From the NCBI GenBank assembly GCA_000469685.2, contig LS997564.1, positions 17,010,615 to 17,074,614 on the forward strand: a stretch of 64,000 nucleotides of DNA, given 5' to 3'. Below are positions 22,849 through 35,306 of the stretch, piece after piece. Below the pieces are notes generated by a model. It saw only the letters and a program-made list of their open reading frames with translations. It was not told the DNA's origin and searched no databases. Each line of letters opens with the position of its first letter. Position 1 is the stretch's first letter. This stretch comes from Haemonchus contortus (lineage: Eukaryota > Nematoda > Chromadorea > Rhabditida > Trichostrongylidae). Made by a program: the position numbers and the translations under genes.

Positions 22849-24837
22849 CGGATTGTTGCTCATTGTAAAGCCAAAAATGACTCGGATGCACTACTACCAC
22901 GATCAGAAACCGAAGACATGCCGTACTTCAAAAGGAATCGGGCACAGATAAGGGAAAGGGCACATGGATTCGCACTGGCAACGTTCAGGAACGGGTTTTG
23001 ATCCCTGGACCACGTACATGGCAGCGCAAAAGTTGGAACTACTCCATCTACGCAACTCCAGAAGTAATGAATGCCGCAGCTAACAACCTTTTATATACTT
23101 TCCTTTTATTCCATGTGAGTACTACCTTGCTCATGAATATACTACGTTGGCTATTTTTTACACCACGATAGCCGGGAAGTCCGGTACTTTACAGTATTTG
23201 AACTGTACTTCACAACTTTCAAATTCCAATTCTACTTCCGCCACATCTCGCACTTCCCCACTACATCATTTCCGGAGTGATCCCAAAAATTACAGCGCAA
23301 CTTTGTTCAGTGGTATGCAATGGCGATTATTCTTCAACAATAGCTCGACCCAACTCAAAACACCAAAGTGCTGTTGCCCACCTTTATTGGTATTTCCATT
23401 CCAATTCATACTTCACGAGCATCCACTTCATACAGACTAATGGTAGGAGGGAAGATCCACTTCATCATTTGCATTTCATGTATTTATGGTACTTGTGAAA
23501 AGCAAAAAGTTGCTTGGGTTAGTATCCAGAGCGCGAATTTGTCGCGCGCGGCAAAAGTCACAGCCATGCGGTAAGCACCATGAGCGATTATAGTTCCGTC
23601 ACTAATCCTGCGCTGCGCTTGGCGATCTTCGAAAATTCGAGCGAAGCAAAAGTTCCACGGAACAGCACCGCTCCTCAACCCTGGCTTGGCAAGAGCCTTC
23701 ACAGTCTCTGCCACGAAATTTCTAGTGAATGCCTTTGCAGATCGATCAAGTATAAACGGAATGAGCGATCTGCGAACACGAACGATCGTTTTTTCATTGG
23801 TTGGTTCCTCCTCTTTAATTGTAATTGTTTATTGCACAGGATAACACCCATGCTAAAATAACGAAAAGTACAAATACCCAGAAGTAACAAACAAGAGGAA
23901 CAGTTCCTAGGCAACCCAGAAGTAACAAACAAGAGGAACAGTTCCTAGGCAATCTAAAGTTAACTAGGAGCTACAAGAGTAAAGAAAAAGAAAGAAGAAA
24001 AAACAGAACAAAAAACGAAGGGCATTTTTCTAAGGTTCTCTTGAATGAACTTAGTTTGTCCGTCGAACTACCTAGTCTGAGCAACCCAGTAAACTCCGAG
24101 CTAGCTCTGTTAAAAAAAGTGGCGTCTGACGTTGCGTTTAGCCCTGGCATTTAGTTGACATTTGTCTCAAAAAAAAGGTGTCAGTGTACTCTTATCATTT
24201 GCCGACTAACACACTTCTGTCCCCCCCCCCCTTCCCCCCTCCTCGTGTGCACCTCTCAGATGCTCAAAGTTAGGAAGGCAGCACATGTAACGGACTGGAT
24301 TGTGGAACGGTATGTAGTGTGGCGAACAACCAATGAAGACAACCAAGGCATGCGGCGAGACATCTAGCTAAGTAAGTCGACGCCAACAGCAGCAACAATG
24401 TGTTTTTTCTTTGTTTCCAGGCATTCTGTAGAATTGAACTGCTCCTTTTACGTAGTTTTACAGCCTGCCCTCGTAAAGCTGACAATGAGTCATCACTTTG
24501 GCAACTACCCCTTCCCGAATGTTAAGGCAACTTGCTAAATGCCTTTGTGCTCGAATTTTATTACCAATCACCCTATACATCAATGGGTTTTTTGGAGGAA
24601 TACAATACAATACGGCAGAACTTCGTGGAAAAAACCTACGATCCAGCAACGAGATGCTTGCTTTCTTGTTTCTGCCTAGAAGCGCTTCTCCTCCTTTCTC
24701 TTCCTGATTCGGAGTTGCCACAGAATATCTAGGCCTGAGAGGGAGGGGATGGGGACACTTTGATCGAAGTTCTCCTTTCCACCTGTTTCGAATTTCTACC
24801 TTTTTACGATTTGCTCCGATTATCCAATAAAGGGCGC
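22849..24837. other. No recognisable gene; 38-bp tandem duplication inside
   Basis: Contains a possible further SINE-like head near 22940-23050 (GGGTTTTGATCCCTGG) too diverged to call, the duplication at 23876-23951, and a C-rich run near 24220-24245. Frames up to 97 codons show no known motif. Confidence 0.4.
23876..23951. repeat. Two perfect tandem copies of 38 bp
   Basis: ACCCAGAAGTAACAAACAAG... occurs at 23876-23913 and again at 23914-23951 without a mismatch. Each copy contains the palindrome AGGAACAGTTCCT. Confidence 0.95.
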
Positions 24838-25117
24838 AGGGAGTTCAGTGGCAGGTGGCGCACTTCACACACGCATGGTTCCTGGGTCGCTATCCGTCTA
24901 GGCCAACCAAACATTCCATCCCTCTGGGGGTCGGTTAATTGGTACCAGAGTTGTCTGGGAGGATAAAAGTACTGACTTGTACATCGGCTGATCACCGCAA
25001 GGTATTGTATAATAAAGGCCACATTCAATAGTCACCTTGATTCTGAATGGAAGTCGAATGCGTGGACTCATCTCTCTGACGAGATTGATCATGGCCTCAA
25101 GTCTTTATCCTTCTTAC
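24838..25117 (+). mobile_element. tRNA-derived SINE, near full length
   Basis: Head at the left is eroded (GAGTTCAGTGGCAGGTGG). The body is well kept: ATCCGTCTAGGCCAACC, TTGGTACCAGAGTTGTCTGG, GAATGGAAGTCGAATGCG. It ends in CTTTATCCTTCTT, the family tail. Confidence 0.88.
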
Positions 25118-25408
25118 ATTAATTACTAATGATGATGTTCCATGAAAATTTTGTTATCGCTGTGATCATCGCTACGAGTAGACAGCTGCAGTCGCCCTGA
25201 AGCTCGGAACGTCAATTTAGTTGAGATACATATTTTTATGAGCGTTATATTTCAGGAGGTAGGATCTGTTCTCATGTGTTTTCTTTTTAATTTCTCATAA
25301 GTTTTCCTCATTTACTGCCATTTGCGAAGAATTTTTGACTTGCCCTATCACTTATTTTTTCCTTCCATCCAGTGAACCTTGCTCAAATTCGCAGTACTTC
25401 GATGTTCG

Positions 25409-25575
25409 GGGGTGGCGTAGAGGGAAATGACGAACTATCACACATTCACGGTCATGATTTGAATGCAGGATCATTATTTTATTGTTAGTCCGAGTTCAAG
25501 TCAATCAAGCCTTCCATCCCTCCGGGGTGGAAGAATCGATGTTGGATCCGTTCGGGAGGCTAAAAGCTAAAAGGG
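25409..25575 (+). mobile_element. tRNA-derived SINE, 5' part
   Basis: GGTGGCGTAGAGGGAAATGA as head, then CAAGCCTTCCATCCCTCC and GGATCCGTTCGGGAGGCTAA. The 3' half is missing. Confidence 0.72.
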
Positions 25576-27313
25576 AGGATGAAAGTATCTCTCACAAGGA
25601 TAGCAAGTTGTGTGTAAAACAACGACCTCGGGCAAAATTCGAAGCCAAACCTCTGTTCTCTGGACATCATGCTCTATCATGTCGCCAGCACTGTTTCCAT
25701 GCGCAATCGAATCTGTGTGGGGCATGAGCTTTGATATGAAAACTAGTAATTAATCTAATGAATCACTTAAAATGATGAGAAATCGATCAGTTTGGCTTTT
25801 GTGGCTTTGGCAGAGATCTGCTGATTGTTTTTGTTTTCTTTTGTTCTGACGGTTTTTATAATGTTCTCTTAGCCGGCCATGTTCATAGTTGATTCCTCTA
25901 CTGCACCATCTCCATCTGCCAAATGTTGATTTTGTTTACCGGTCTATGTTGATTTTTTTGTGTACTGCCATAACTATTTTGAAAAATTAAGGTCAACACA
26001 GTTACACCGCTTTTATACCTCAGCGACGGTCTTGACTGAAATTACGCCAGGAAGCATTCCAAGTGAGTTCAGTCCAGATTTCCTCAAGGAACGTATGTGT
26101 GTAGGACCGTCGAGTTTGACTGAATCTTTTGTATTACATCGCGTTCAGCCCTTAAATTTCACTATTTCTTGCTGATTTGCGTTTCTCTGTGGTCATTTTG
26201 TTGTGTCGGTACTATCGTAAACTCTTACGTCCCTTTTTTGAAGATATCGGTTCGTACTTATGCCCATGGCAAGAGTACAAAATGAAATTAAAAAAAGGTT
26301 CGTCAGTCTAGAGTATCAACTGAGATCAAATAGAGCTCTTCAGCAAAATAACTGCAAAGTGCTCCGAATTCTCCCGAGGGCGAAGAGAATGGGAAAGAAA
26401 TCATTTAACCTCTTTCCGATTCCGAGTCCTGCCATGGAGTAGGACAAACATGTAAAGCTCGAAAGTGTGAGTGCAAGCCACGGAGGGGTAAACTCGGAGC
26501 CTTCCTGCATGACAAAAAGAGTTGGCTAAGAGAAGCATTCAAGCGACAGGACGAAATGTCTTTTCAACAAGGATTACGGTGTTTCAGAGCGATAAGCGCT
26601 GACGGGTGACTGTATCTCCCACCGGAAGTGCCTTGGAACAGCTTTCCCTGATAACCCAACCGACCACGACGGTGTGGATGCCCCTGACGTGTCAAAAGGA
26701 CATCCGGTCGTTGCAAGTTGATAAATTAGGGAGAAATATTTGCAAAGGTGCATTTGAATCGCCCCAATCTCCCATTCTCTTGTAACCTTCCACTGTTCTT
26801 TGATGTGTTAGTTGAATCATCGGAATTCGAAACTTGCGCTTTTTTATTTGGCGGAAATGCCTCCCATTCCTTCTGTGAGATACAAGTGAACTGCACGAAA
26901 AGGTATTCCGATGATGTGTTCCATCAGAAAACTTGCTGAACGGCTGAAGGTAAGGGTGAATACAATTCTGACAATTATTTATCTTAGCCATGAACTCTGA
27001 TTAGGTCCTAGGCAGATGCCAAATGATTGTTGGTTGCTTGCATAAGACCTTTTTACCTAGAAAAATTTTTATCTGATCAGCGGTCTTCCCATGCAAACTC
27101 TCAAAGAACAGGATTCCATAGAACCGAGCTGATAATAATCAGATAATAATAAGGCAGTAAGACTATAGCAATAATAACAAAAATCACGCAACCCAGACCT
27201 AGGAACAAGGGAGCTTTGGGTAGTATGACTTTTCAGTTTCAAGAGCAATTTAGGTCAATGAACTTCAAATGGATTCCACCCTGACTAGGCCTATCAGTAT
27301 ACTCATAGATTTA
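25576..27313. other. No recognisable gene
   Basis: Frames up to 99 codons, no motif, no clear repeat. Confidence 0.4.
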
Positions 27314-27600
27314 GAGGGTAAAGGATAAAGTCCTCGGGCGTTGATCAATGCCGTCTGGGGAATGCGCTCTCGCAATCGACTTCCATTCAGAATAGTAGTG
27401 GAGATTTATGTGGCATGTATAATACAATGACTTGCGGTGTACAAGTCTGCGCCATTATTCTACCAGATGCGTCTGGTACCGATTAACCGGCCCCCCGAAG
27501 ATGGAAATCTTGGGTGGCTTATGCGGATATTGATCTCGGATTCAAACCACTGACCGTGCATGTGTGTGAGTGACCAATAGCCCCTATCCCACCACCGCCC
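27314..27600 (-). mobile_element. tRNA-derived SINE, near full length
   Basis: Tail AGGGTAAAGGATAAAGTCC at the left, CAATGACTTGCGGTGTACAA in the middle (a short internal deletion compared with other copies), head near 27600. B-box complement GGATTCAAACC is weak. Confidence 0.85.
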
Positions 27601-28677
27601 TTACTTATACATCACCACACTAAATTATACCAATAAAAGAGAGAAAGATAACAAATATTTTTCTCTAGCACATGTGAGCGTGAAAGGGTGCATTCGGGGT
27701 AACCGGGTAACAGCTCATACGTTGTTCAAACCTCGTGGGAAAAACTTTTTAATGTTGCCGCCAAAGTAGAAGGTCGTCATTGATGATACCTTAGATAGCT
27801 GGAACACGTTGGTCGCCGAAATGTCATGCTCTTTCGAAGACTTTTCTACTTTGTTCAACTTCCTATTCACTATCCACTATCACCTACTTTTCAATAGGGT
27901 CTGATAGGCTCAACCTTTCGTTCTTACAGCACTCTATCCGGAAATTACAAAGTTTTTTTTTCCATAATTAGATTTGGGAGTTGTATTCAGTCCTGAAGCT
28001 TATCGCTTCAACAACTAGGAGCAAGAATTGGATAAAAAGGCTCAGAGGCTAAAAAACATTCTGGATCAAACAATTCTGAAGATACATCTCGAATTCAACT
28101 TTCACTTTTGCTTCCAGAGGTACAAAGGCGCTACGAAAAGAGTTTCCCCGCCCATGTCCTAGGCGCGTGTTACCAGCCTTGTAACATGAAAAGGTCAGAA
28201 AAAATCTAAACAAAAACCACTTCCACTCGTTTGACGTTCGTAAAACGCCAATCAAATTACTAATCAAATCTACTCGATTGCTAAGAAGGAACTGGATATC
28301 AATTTAGCCTTCTGAACTGAGTGAGAGCAAGTTTCGACGACAGTTCTGTTTCGTTCGGTGTAGGTCGCTGCCTGCCGAGGATCGGCTTTTCGTGTCGGGA
28401 CTCCCTACTTGAAGTTTCGACTTTCCTTACAAGCCAGGTTTCGAAGTCATCGGACCTTATGATACACTATGCCGTTGCATGAATTATTATACTTGAATGT
28501 CTGGTTATGATACAATGATATGTAGTTGGGCCTCCGACTGATATCCTCTGGTTCGCTTAAGACCTTTTTCATTGTGACGTGCATATGACAATTTCTTTGG
28601 CTGTCTGGTGTCTTTGCAGTATTATTACTGTATCATGAAGCCCGTGGACTGCGAAATCTGCCTCACATGGAGTTATA
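27601..28677. other. No recognisable gene
   Basis: No frame over 72 codons and no repeat seen; ends at the TA target site of the mariner-like element. Confidence 0.4.
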
Positions 28678-29945
28678 CAGGGTGCGCCATAAATATGGTA
28701 ACAAAAATATTGGCCTCTAGAAACCGTAGTTCATGTTGAAACATAACCAATTTTGGTGTATTATTTACTGTGCATCACATCTACAAAACGAACACACCGC
28801 CATCTTATATAACTATTTCCTGTACTAATTATAGCTCAAAGTTTCTCCGGCTACTCATCGACAGTGGCACGCAGAGTTTCTTGGAAAATTCCAGCCCAGG
28901 CTTTTTTCAGTGATTTCTTAGGAGCAGCAGCAGTGGTGCGTTTTGAAGCGCAGGCTTTCCTCTCTAGCATGGACTATATCTGGCGACCCATCACATTGTG
29001 GTCCGGCAAATTCGTAGGAAGATTGCAAGCTGGGATTGAGTCGCGAACATTTCCTCACCACCAGTCTTGGTCTTTTCCCATTCGTGAGCAAGTGCGATGC
29101 AGTTTTCAAGTCGTACCATTAGAAAAATCTTTGACCCTCAGCTGCATCCTTCCAGAAGAACCCTTCTTAAGAGGGTCGGATTAAGCTTTGTACTTTTCTC
29201 GAACAAAAATTGCGATATCGCTGTGATGGTAGGAATTCTAGCCCAAACTATCATAAAAGAGAGAAAATGGCTTTGAGAGGCGGTCTGACTCTTCTCATCG
29301 GCTTCAGCACTCGTAGTGGGAACTATACGTGTACTTTGAGATCTCAACATTTCTTCCACGCTAATCACTCTTCAGTGAGAAAAAAGTCTGTCTAAGCGCG
29401 TGCCGCGCGCAAGTGGCGCGTAGCAAATGTTCTTTCTTTTCAACTTCCTCTCGTCAAAATGCTTATAAGGCTTTCGAATCCTGTTTGGATACAATTGTAT
29501 TTACTCAGGGTAGAGTCTATCCTTTGAGAAGAACATACAAACAAATCTGCTGTCATTTTTCACGTGTTTCTGCATGTTCTGCATCATACTCCTTTCCAAA
29601 AAAATGTCTTCGGAAAAAGGGTCGTATAAGAGAGAAGACCACCATTTTGAGATTTGTTTTTAACCTGTCTACGCTACACGATTCAAGAGGCTGTCATGTG
29701 GGAAATGTTGAATTGAGGAACGATCCCGGGGAAGGATCCACCAAATGCGTGCAAAAGCGGAACGGTCGGTGGTTGTCTGCGAGGCTCCACCATTTTTCGG
29801 AATTTGACGAGGCGGGGGTAACAAAGTACATATGTTGGCTAAGGTATATCATGAACATAAGGGGAGGTACAGTTTTGGAGAAACTCGCCAAACAAGGAAA
29901 TTACGCACATCCGAAAAGTTGTTACCATATTTATGGCGCACCCTG
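28678..29945 (-). mobile_element. Mariner-like DNA transposon, 1268 bp
   Basis: Perfect 27-bp terminal inverted repeats (28678-28704 and 29919-29945) beginning CAGGGTGCGCCATAAATATG are flanked by TA on both sides (28676-28677, 29946-29947), the Tc1/mariner target duplication. Length is typical of the superfamily. The transposase lies on the minus strand and is decayed, so the copy is not autonomous. Confidence 0.93.
28864..29370 (-). pseudogene. Mariner-family transposase remnant
   Basis: Cut-and-paste DDE/D transposase relic. Translating the minus strand gives SFMIVWARI followed by FLFEKSTKLNPTLLRRVLLEGCS-like text near 29285-29140, which fits the VMVWA...G..LVF..KG.K.N...Y...L segment of mariner transposases. 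Further on, near 28990-28865, SMLERKACASKRTT and SLKKAWAGIFQETLRATV fit the C-terminal VWS.LE...CA.P...LK.SL...W..IP.E.LR. Stops and frameshifts separate the pieces; the catalytic PDLNP block is destroyed. The N-terminal DNA-binding part is not recognisable. Plus-strand frames over this region are shadows. Confidence 0.8.
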
Positions 29946-30749
29946 TAATAGTTGTCTACATGGAGATTAGAAATGGTCCTGACCTGAAGGATGATCTGGT
30001 TTTGTAGCGTCGAGGGCAATGACCTTTACCTGCTTATTCCATTTTAAGGTTTTCTGGCTCTTCTTTCCTTTCACCACTTCACTTTACACACTTCCCTTTT
30101 TTTGACTTTTGAAAAACTGGAAAGCACGAAAATGAAAGGGAGAAACCCGGTTTTTATAGCGGTTTTGTCGTGGAACAAAATGCAATAAACGCGGAACTTT
30201 ACGGGCAATATGTCTCATTCTACGACGTAACCTTATTTCATTACACACGTGCGGTGGTCACCATGCTGTGTTGCACTGTAGTCACCTGTTCGAGGCAGGA
30301 TCCACAGAGTACATGCCTAGATTACGGTAGGAATGTGGTGGCTCCTTAACTTACGGTTATGTTGAAACGCGTCCTTTTTCATTTGCGGTCAGCCTCTCTG
30401 TCGTCGTATGTAGACGTTTTATCATTCCACATTTTTCTTCTTCTTTTTGTTCATTTCAAAAGACAAAAAGGAATACGGTAGAATACGGCATAAAGAGCCT
30501 TGTATGATTTAGTTGAGTTGCTTCCTCTGCCACGGATAAATTCCATAGCCATTTATTCGTTAGTTTATTTTCTGATTTATTTACGAACTAAAGCCCTCTC
30601 TTAACCTAGTCACCGTCCTCAGAATTCATTTTATAGGCTGGTGGTACAACAGCTATGACTGGCATCTTTAATGAGAATTCCAGCGGTTCTCTGCTGCCTT
30701 TCATTATAGATTTAGTGGGTGAGGCGACTTATGAGTTATTTATTTTGTC

Positions 30750-30796
30750 GCATGATTGATCAACACCCCAAGACTTTATCCTTTATCCTTTTATGG
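30750..30796 (+). mobile_element. SINE tail fragment
   Basis: GATTGATCAACACCCCAAGA then CTTTATCCTTTATCC, the 3' end of the family only. Confidence 0.7.
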
Positions 30797-31644
30797 GTAC
30801 GTATGAAGTGAGTGAGTCTGCGTCGGGACTTTTATGTTCACACCCTGTCATAAAAAGCATTACAGAGTTTTCCGGTTCGGTTTCGGTTGTAACACACACC
30901 CATTTCAGCCGATGAACTTATTCGTTAATAAGGAAAATGGGCAAGAACTGGGATCAGATTCGAGTCCTCTTTTAGATACAACCTGTTCGTGGGCGGTCGA
31001 CCTTACCCATTGACGGAACGTTCAGAATGCTCAAAAGGAAAGGCAAGTCGTTGAACTGATGTGTGTGTGTCGAGTGATTCAGATTCTTGACCTTTCTAAA
31101 TCAACTCGAACCTTGGCGAGGAATCGCTTAAGAGGTCTTCGACCACGAACACATTTGCTGGCCATTTACGGCAGAAATCAACAACAGTGAGTGGTGTTAT
31201 TCCAACCATTACATTCCCAATCATGTCCATTAATTGTGGTTACTGGTGGGTCGTTCGGGGTGTTTCCATGGGTAGAAGACCGTGACCACTGGGTTGAATC
31301 TGGTTCATACAGTCCCTTTGTTACATACCTTAGCGAGCGCATTGCTTTTTATGGAAGTTTTATGAACTTTTGGCGTTTTGTGTAGAACTTTCTTGTATTT
31401 CAAACGTCTTCTTGGCATTTCGACGTAGCAATGATGATTTTTCCAAACGAAGTTTTCTCGGGACCAGCCGACTTTCCTAGATTCCTCCTCAGTGCCTCTA
31501 TCCTTTGAAATTGGAAACAAATTTAAAAAAAAGAAGTGGTAGTGATTGTGAGCTCTGTAGCGCTCCTTCACTGATGCATATGCATAATATAGCTGGCTTC
31601 TAGATCTTCTAGAACGTTATCGAAAGCAGAGGTGGAGTTCTTGG

Positions 31645-31730
31645 CCTTCAAGGGTTCGTCCATACACTCGACTTTCAATCAGGATCGGAACAGTGTTCGA
31701 ATGCAAATTTGGCCATACAATGTCTGAAGG
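31645..31730 (-). mobile_element. SINE internal fragment
   Basis: CACTCGACTTTCAATCAGGA, then GGCCATACAATG, in the family order. Confidence 0.6.
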
Positions 31731-32100
31731 GGCACCCTAGGTAGCTGTTGAAAGAACGCAGTGCATTTCTCCTCCCTGATGGGTCAGATGCCGAGTGGTA
31801 TGTAGGTGACTACCATTCATGAATCAAAGCAAAAGGATCGTTTAGGAATCAACGCACTAACCCCACACCCTAGATCTGGGTCAGGAAAATCGGTGGTTGA
31901 AGGAAGTGTTTATTGCTTGGCTCGAACCCATACCTTTGAACATCCTTCTTTTCTCATCCTTTGAAATTAAACGACCAGCTTGCCTTCCTCAGTGACTCCG
32001 AAAAAACTCTGAGAACGTCTCTGTGAGCTCTCACAACGGCACGGTAAACGAAATGCAGCAACGTGGACCGCCTAACAAATACGGTATCGCTGTATCACCA

Positions 32101-32454
32101 TTAATTTTCGCTACTCACTAGATGTTCGTGCCAGTCTTTGTCAGGATCGGCTTTTTTGAACAGCTTTTTTCTGCTGCCATCACCTTCAGAAACTTCATCA
32201 ACGAGTAGTCCGTTCGGCCATTGCATCAAGTTCGTCAATCTGTTCTCGGTCTTCTTAGCCGTCCACGCTTCCAGGTTCAATCCCAGTCGAAGTAGTGGGC
32301 ATCTAGCTCTGTTTTCTTGTATTCGACTGGTACACATTAATGGCGAGCCTCTGCCGTGAATAGATACTCTTCCCAATCTTTCCACGGTTTCATATAGATC
32401 TCGAAAGCGTGGCTCATTCCTGGAATTGCTTCTCGAAGTGACTTCATTTTTCAT
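32101..32454 (-). other. Possible exon or gene relic, unrecognised
   Basis: An uninterrupted 117-codon frame, rich in charged residues (DEVSEGDGSRKKLFKKADPD near its end), followed by HEHL and a GTGAGT donor-like site at about 32120. A second minus-strand frame also reads sensibly (PGMSHAFEIYMKPWKDWEEY), so this may be a frameshifted relic. No family assigned. Confidence 0.22.
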
Positions 32455-33515
32455 GAATTTTCATCCTTAATTTCTAATGGCTTGATAACGATGTTTATTA
32501 ACCGTAATCGATGGCAACAAGAAGAAAGTGTAACTGATGAAAAAATACATCAGACTAGTCTTTTCAAGGACTGGTTGATGAATACGCCCTGATTTTGAGA
32601 AAAATCAAAGTGTGCTCATCAATCCTAATTTTTATAAGAAATTTTTGTTAAAGTTGTGGACTCCTTCCTGGACAGCCAGTGATGCTGTAGTATTCATGTT
32701 TAAGGATGCAAAATTCGCATCTATTCACGGAATAGAACGCAATGCCTGTAACTTCCGCTTGAAAGTTCATTAAATCATAGCATTTTTGCTGCGCTGCCTC
32801 CATCTAAAAACATACTAGCTTTCCCTCCAGACACTGGTCCTTTCCAGTATCTCCTAGACGTTTAATTTGTTGTCAGATGACTTGCTTCTGGAGCTTTTGC
32901 TCTTCATAATTTCACCGAAATCGAGTCCTTTCTCTGCGAAGTACCGTGACAAAAATTTTTGGCCATCAAATAATGCTAACTGTCGTTATAGTGTTTCAGC
33001 ATGACATACTAAAGTTCCATGTACATAATTTTACTCAACAGGAGGAAGTTGTGGTCAGATCAAAACTTTAGGGAGACGGCTATTAGGCGCGGTTTTGTGT
33101 AATCGATCCGCCGCACGCGGCTGTCGTGGACGATTGCCTCGTTATAACAGTTCCAGCGTTCTCCATACAGCTCAATCTTTATGCGATTATTACTCATGGC
33201 ATGATTCTACTGTTAGTTATTTTGTTTCTGAATTTCTTACTTGCTACTGCATTCTGCCACATTCCTCCGAGCGCGGCGTCTCTCTCGCTGCGAAGCGACA
33301 ATTTCGTTCTTACTGCATCACACCTCGAAACTTCATTTTGTTTTCGTTTCTAAATAATGATTACCTGCATTCTGTCCCCCATGAGTGCAACTATCCGCTC
33401 GTATCCCGTGCGGTCACGTAAACTGCACGCTGCTGTCCTGCACGTAGAGAATCGGCCTGTAATGAACATAAGACTGAGAAAAGAAAAAAAATCAAGTTCA
33501 CTTCAAGGGTCGATG

Positions 33516-33557
33516 CAAACTTGAATTGTAATGCCCTCCAGTTACAATTCAAGTTTG
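33516..33557. repeat. Short hairpin inside a 42-bp duplicated word
   Basis: CAAACTTGAATTGTAA pairs with TTACAATTCAAGTTTG around a 10-nt loop (33532-33541). The right arm and beyond, from 33529 to 33570, recur at 34819-34860 with one mismatch; the second copy has lost the left arm. Confidence 0.8.
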
Positions 33558-33570
33558 TCCTACTTATTTG

Positions 33571-35228
33571 AGATGTTGTTTCATCATGAGATAGCATTTG
33601 TTTTGAGAAATCGATTAGCATGGGTTACAACCGTGTAATTTGGTTAGGTAAGGGAGTAAAAGTTAGCTGATTCAGTGAGAGATGCCATCACTGTTATCGA
33701 GGGCAACAAAAAGGAAACGCTCAGTCGTAACTAAGTCCGCCACAACTTTCTTGTGAAGCTCGGCCTTTCAAAAATGGCGTTGGCCCGAGTTATAGCAGAA
33801 CGAACAAAAAGGAAGCAACTTTGCGTCAGAGGTTCCTCGCGCGGCGACTATTGTACCTATTCGCGCCTTCCAGAAAGTCACCAAATGAGGACGTCCACTC
33901 CGTGCACCACATAGAATACCATTTCCCGGAATGCAATTTCCCAGTGGTGATGCGTCATTGGTTCATAGTCCATCTCGAGAATTTGTGGGGATTACAAATT
34001 TGGGGCAGGAAGTCGCAAATCACTCAGGGCGTGGTGTGTGATGTCCGCTGTCGAAGAAAGTGCAACGGAAGTGAATACACTGTGGTGGTCTTCAAGAGAT
34101 GTTTGAGCTCTTATTATCAAATATCGCCCTACTTTGTGGGGGTGAATTGCTGAAATTATTCCATAGAAACGAGATTCCTGGATTTTTCAGCAACACCAGA
34201 TGTTTGAGCCAGAATCCACTGACGGATTCCCGTATGAACCTTGTTCTCGTACTGTGATTTCGTTTTTATTGGTATTTCTAAGACATACTTCGAATTACTG
34301 AACTCTTACATCTTGCGGAAGTTTTGAGAGCGCTTTTTATTCTGTTGCATCAATACTTTATGCTTACCATGAGTTGAAGGGTTCCGAGTACGTTGCCGGG
34401 AAAGCGCAAGTGAAGTGTGAGCTTCTCTAGAGGTACTAATCAGCCCATAAGCTAGAGCCCTAATCTCTTCCTGAAATCACTTAGATCTTTTAATATATGG
34501 TTTTGTGGGATCTTCTCCTTGGTCGCACTACCGGGGTCCTCTGAACTCTGAAGAGAAGGTTACGTTTCTCTGAGAAGGCTCCATGGCAGCGTGACTCGGT
34601 CACTTCCTTCGGTAAGAAGGATTCCCTCAATGAAGAAGGTCTGAGTAAGACCAGTACGTTCAAAGGAGTAGAATAACTCTTGAAAGTTACGATGTTGTTT
34701 ACCTGAACAATCTCGCTTCCCAGCAATGTTGCCACAGAAGTAAATAACCTGCACGCGCTGACACTGTCGTCATTGTTTACGTTCTATCAGTTGAGTAAAG
34801 ACAATTTCTCGCAAGAAATAATGCCCTCCAGTTACAATTCAAGTTTGCCCTACTTATTTGTCATCATGGCTGATACGAACGAAATAATTAACTGTAATGG
34901 TGCCATTGTTTCACAAGAATCTCCACGAGGTAACTCAACCGAGCGATCTGTCTGCCCACTGTCTTAAGTTTTGCGTTCATTTCTCATCCACTATCCTAGC
35001 ATCCCATAATGATCCCCAGAAATTGCCTTCTCCTTTCCAAAGAAAACTCAGGTCTTCTTAAATACCTCGCACCGCTATTTTATATTTTTCTGGCATTTCG
35101 GAGAAGTTTGTAGAGCATTTATCGGTAGGTCTCATTGTCAGTCACCGGAAAAAATCTTTCCCGAAAGGGTGAATGGAATTTCAAAAGAGAGACATGTAGG
35201 CTTTTGGAGAATCGGCTGCGAGCTTTCC
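33571..35228. other. No recognisable gene
   Basis: Frames up to 110 codons without motif. Bounded by the two copies of the 42-bp direct repeat on its left side and inside at 34819-34860. Confidence 0.4.
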
Positions 35229-35306
35229 GAACCACATAAAAATTGGTGAAGATGTTTTGCCGTTGAAGGGCAGCCGAAAACATCTTCACCAATTTTTATA
35301 TGGTTT
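35229..35306. other. Strong hairpin, pre-miRNA-sized
   Basis: Arms 35232-35258 and 35277-35303 are 27 bp each with a single C/A mismatch, extended outward by two A-T pairs and one wobble; the loop is 18 nt (35259-35276). The core arm is AAAAATTGGTGAAGATGTTTT-like. Size fits a miRNA precursor, but the near-perfect pairing also fits a tiny foldback element. Transcription is unknown and either strand could form it. Confidence 0.6.

Larger units (their letters stand above)
29946..33515. other. No recognisable gene; two SINE scraps
   Basis: Holds a SINE tail at 30750-30796 and a SINE fragment near 31645-31730, annotated separately. A minus-strand frame of 117 codons at 32454-32101 is hydrophilic and ends close to a GTGAGT donor; I do not recognise it. 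A tRNA-like T arm (CCTGTTCGAGGCAGG, near 30285) lacks a matching acceptor or anticodon arm. Confidence 0.4.

Noticed and set aside
28864..29184. Plus-strand 106-codon frame, and 29413-29970 plus-strand frame
   Set aside because: They lie across a mariner-like element whose recognisable transposase text is on the minus strand.
30240..30310. Possible tRNA gene
   Set aside because: A T-arm-like CCTGTTCGAGGCAGG is present, but no acceptor pairing or anticodon arm could be made.
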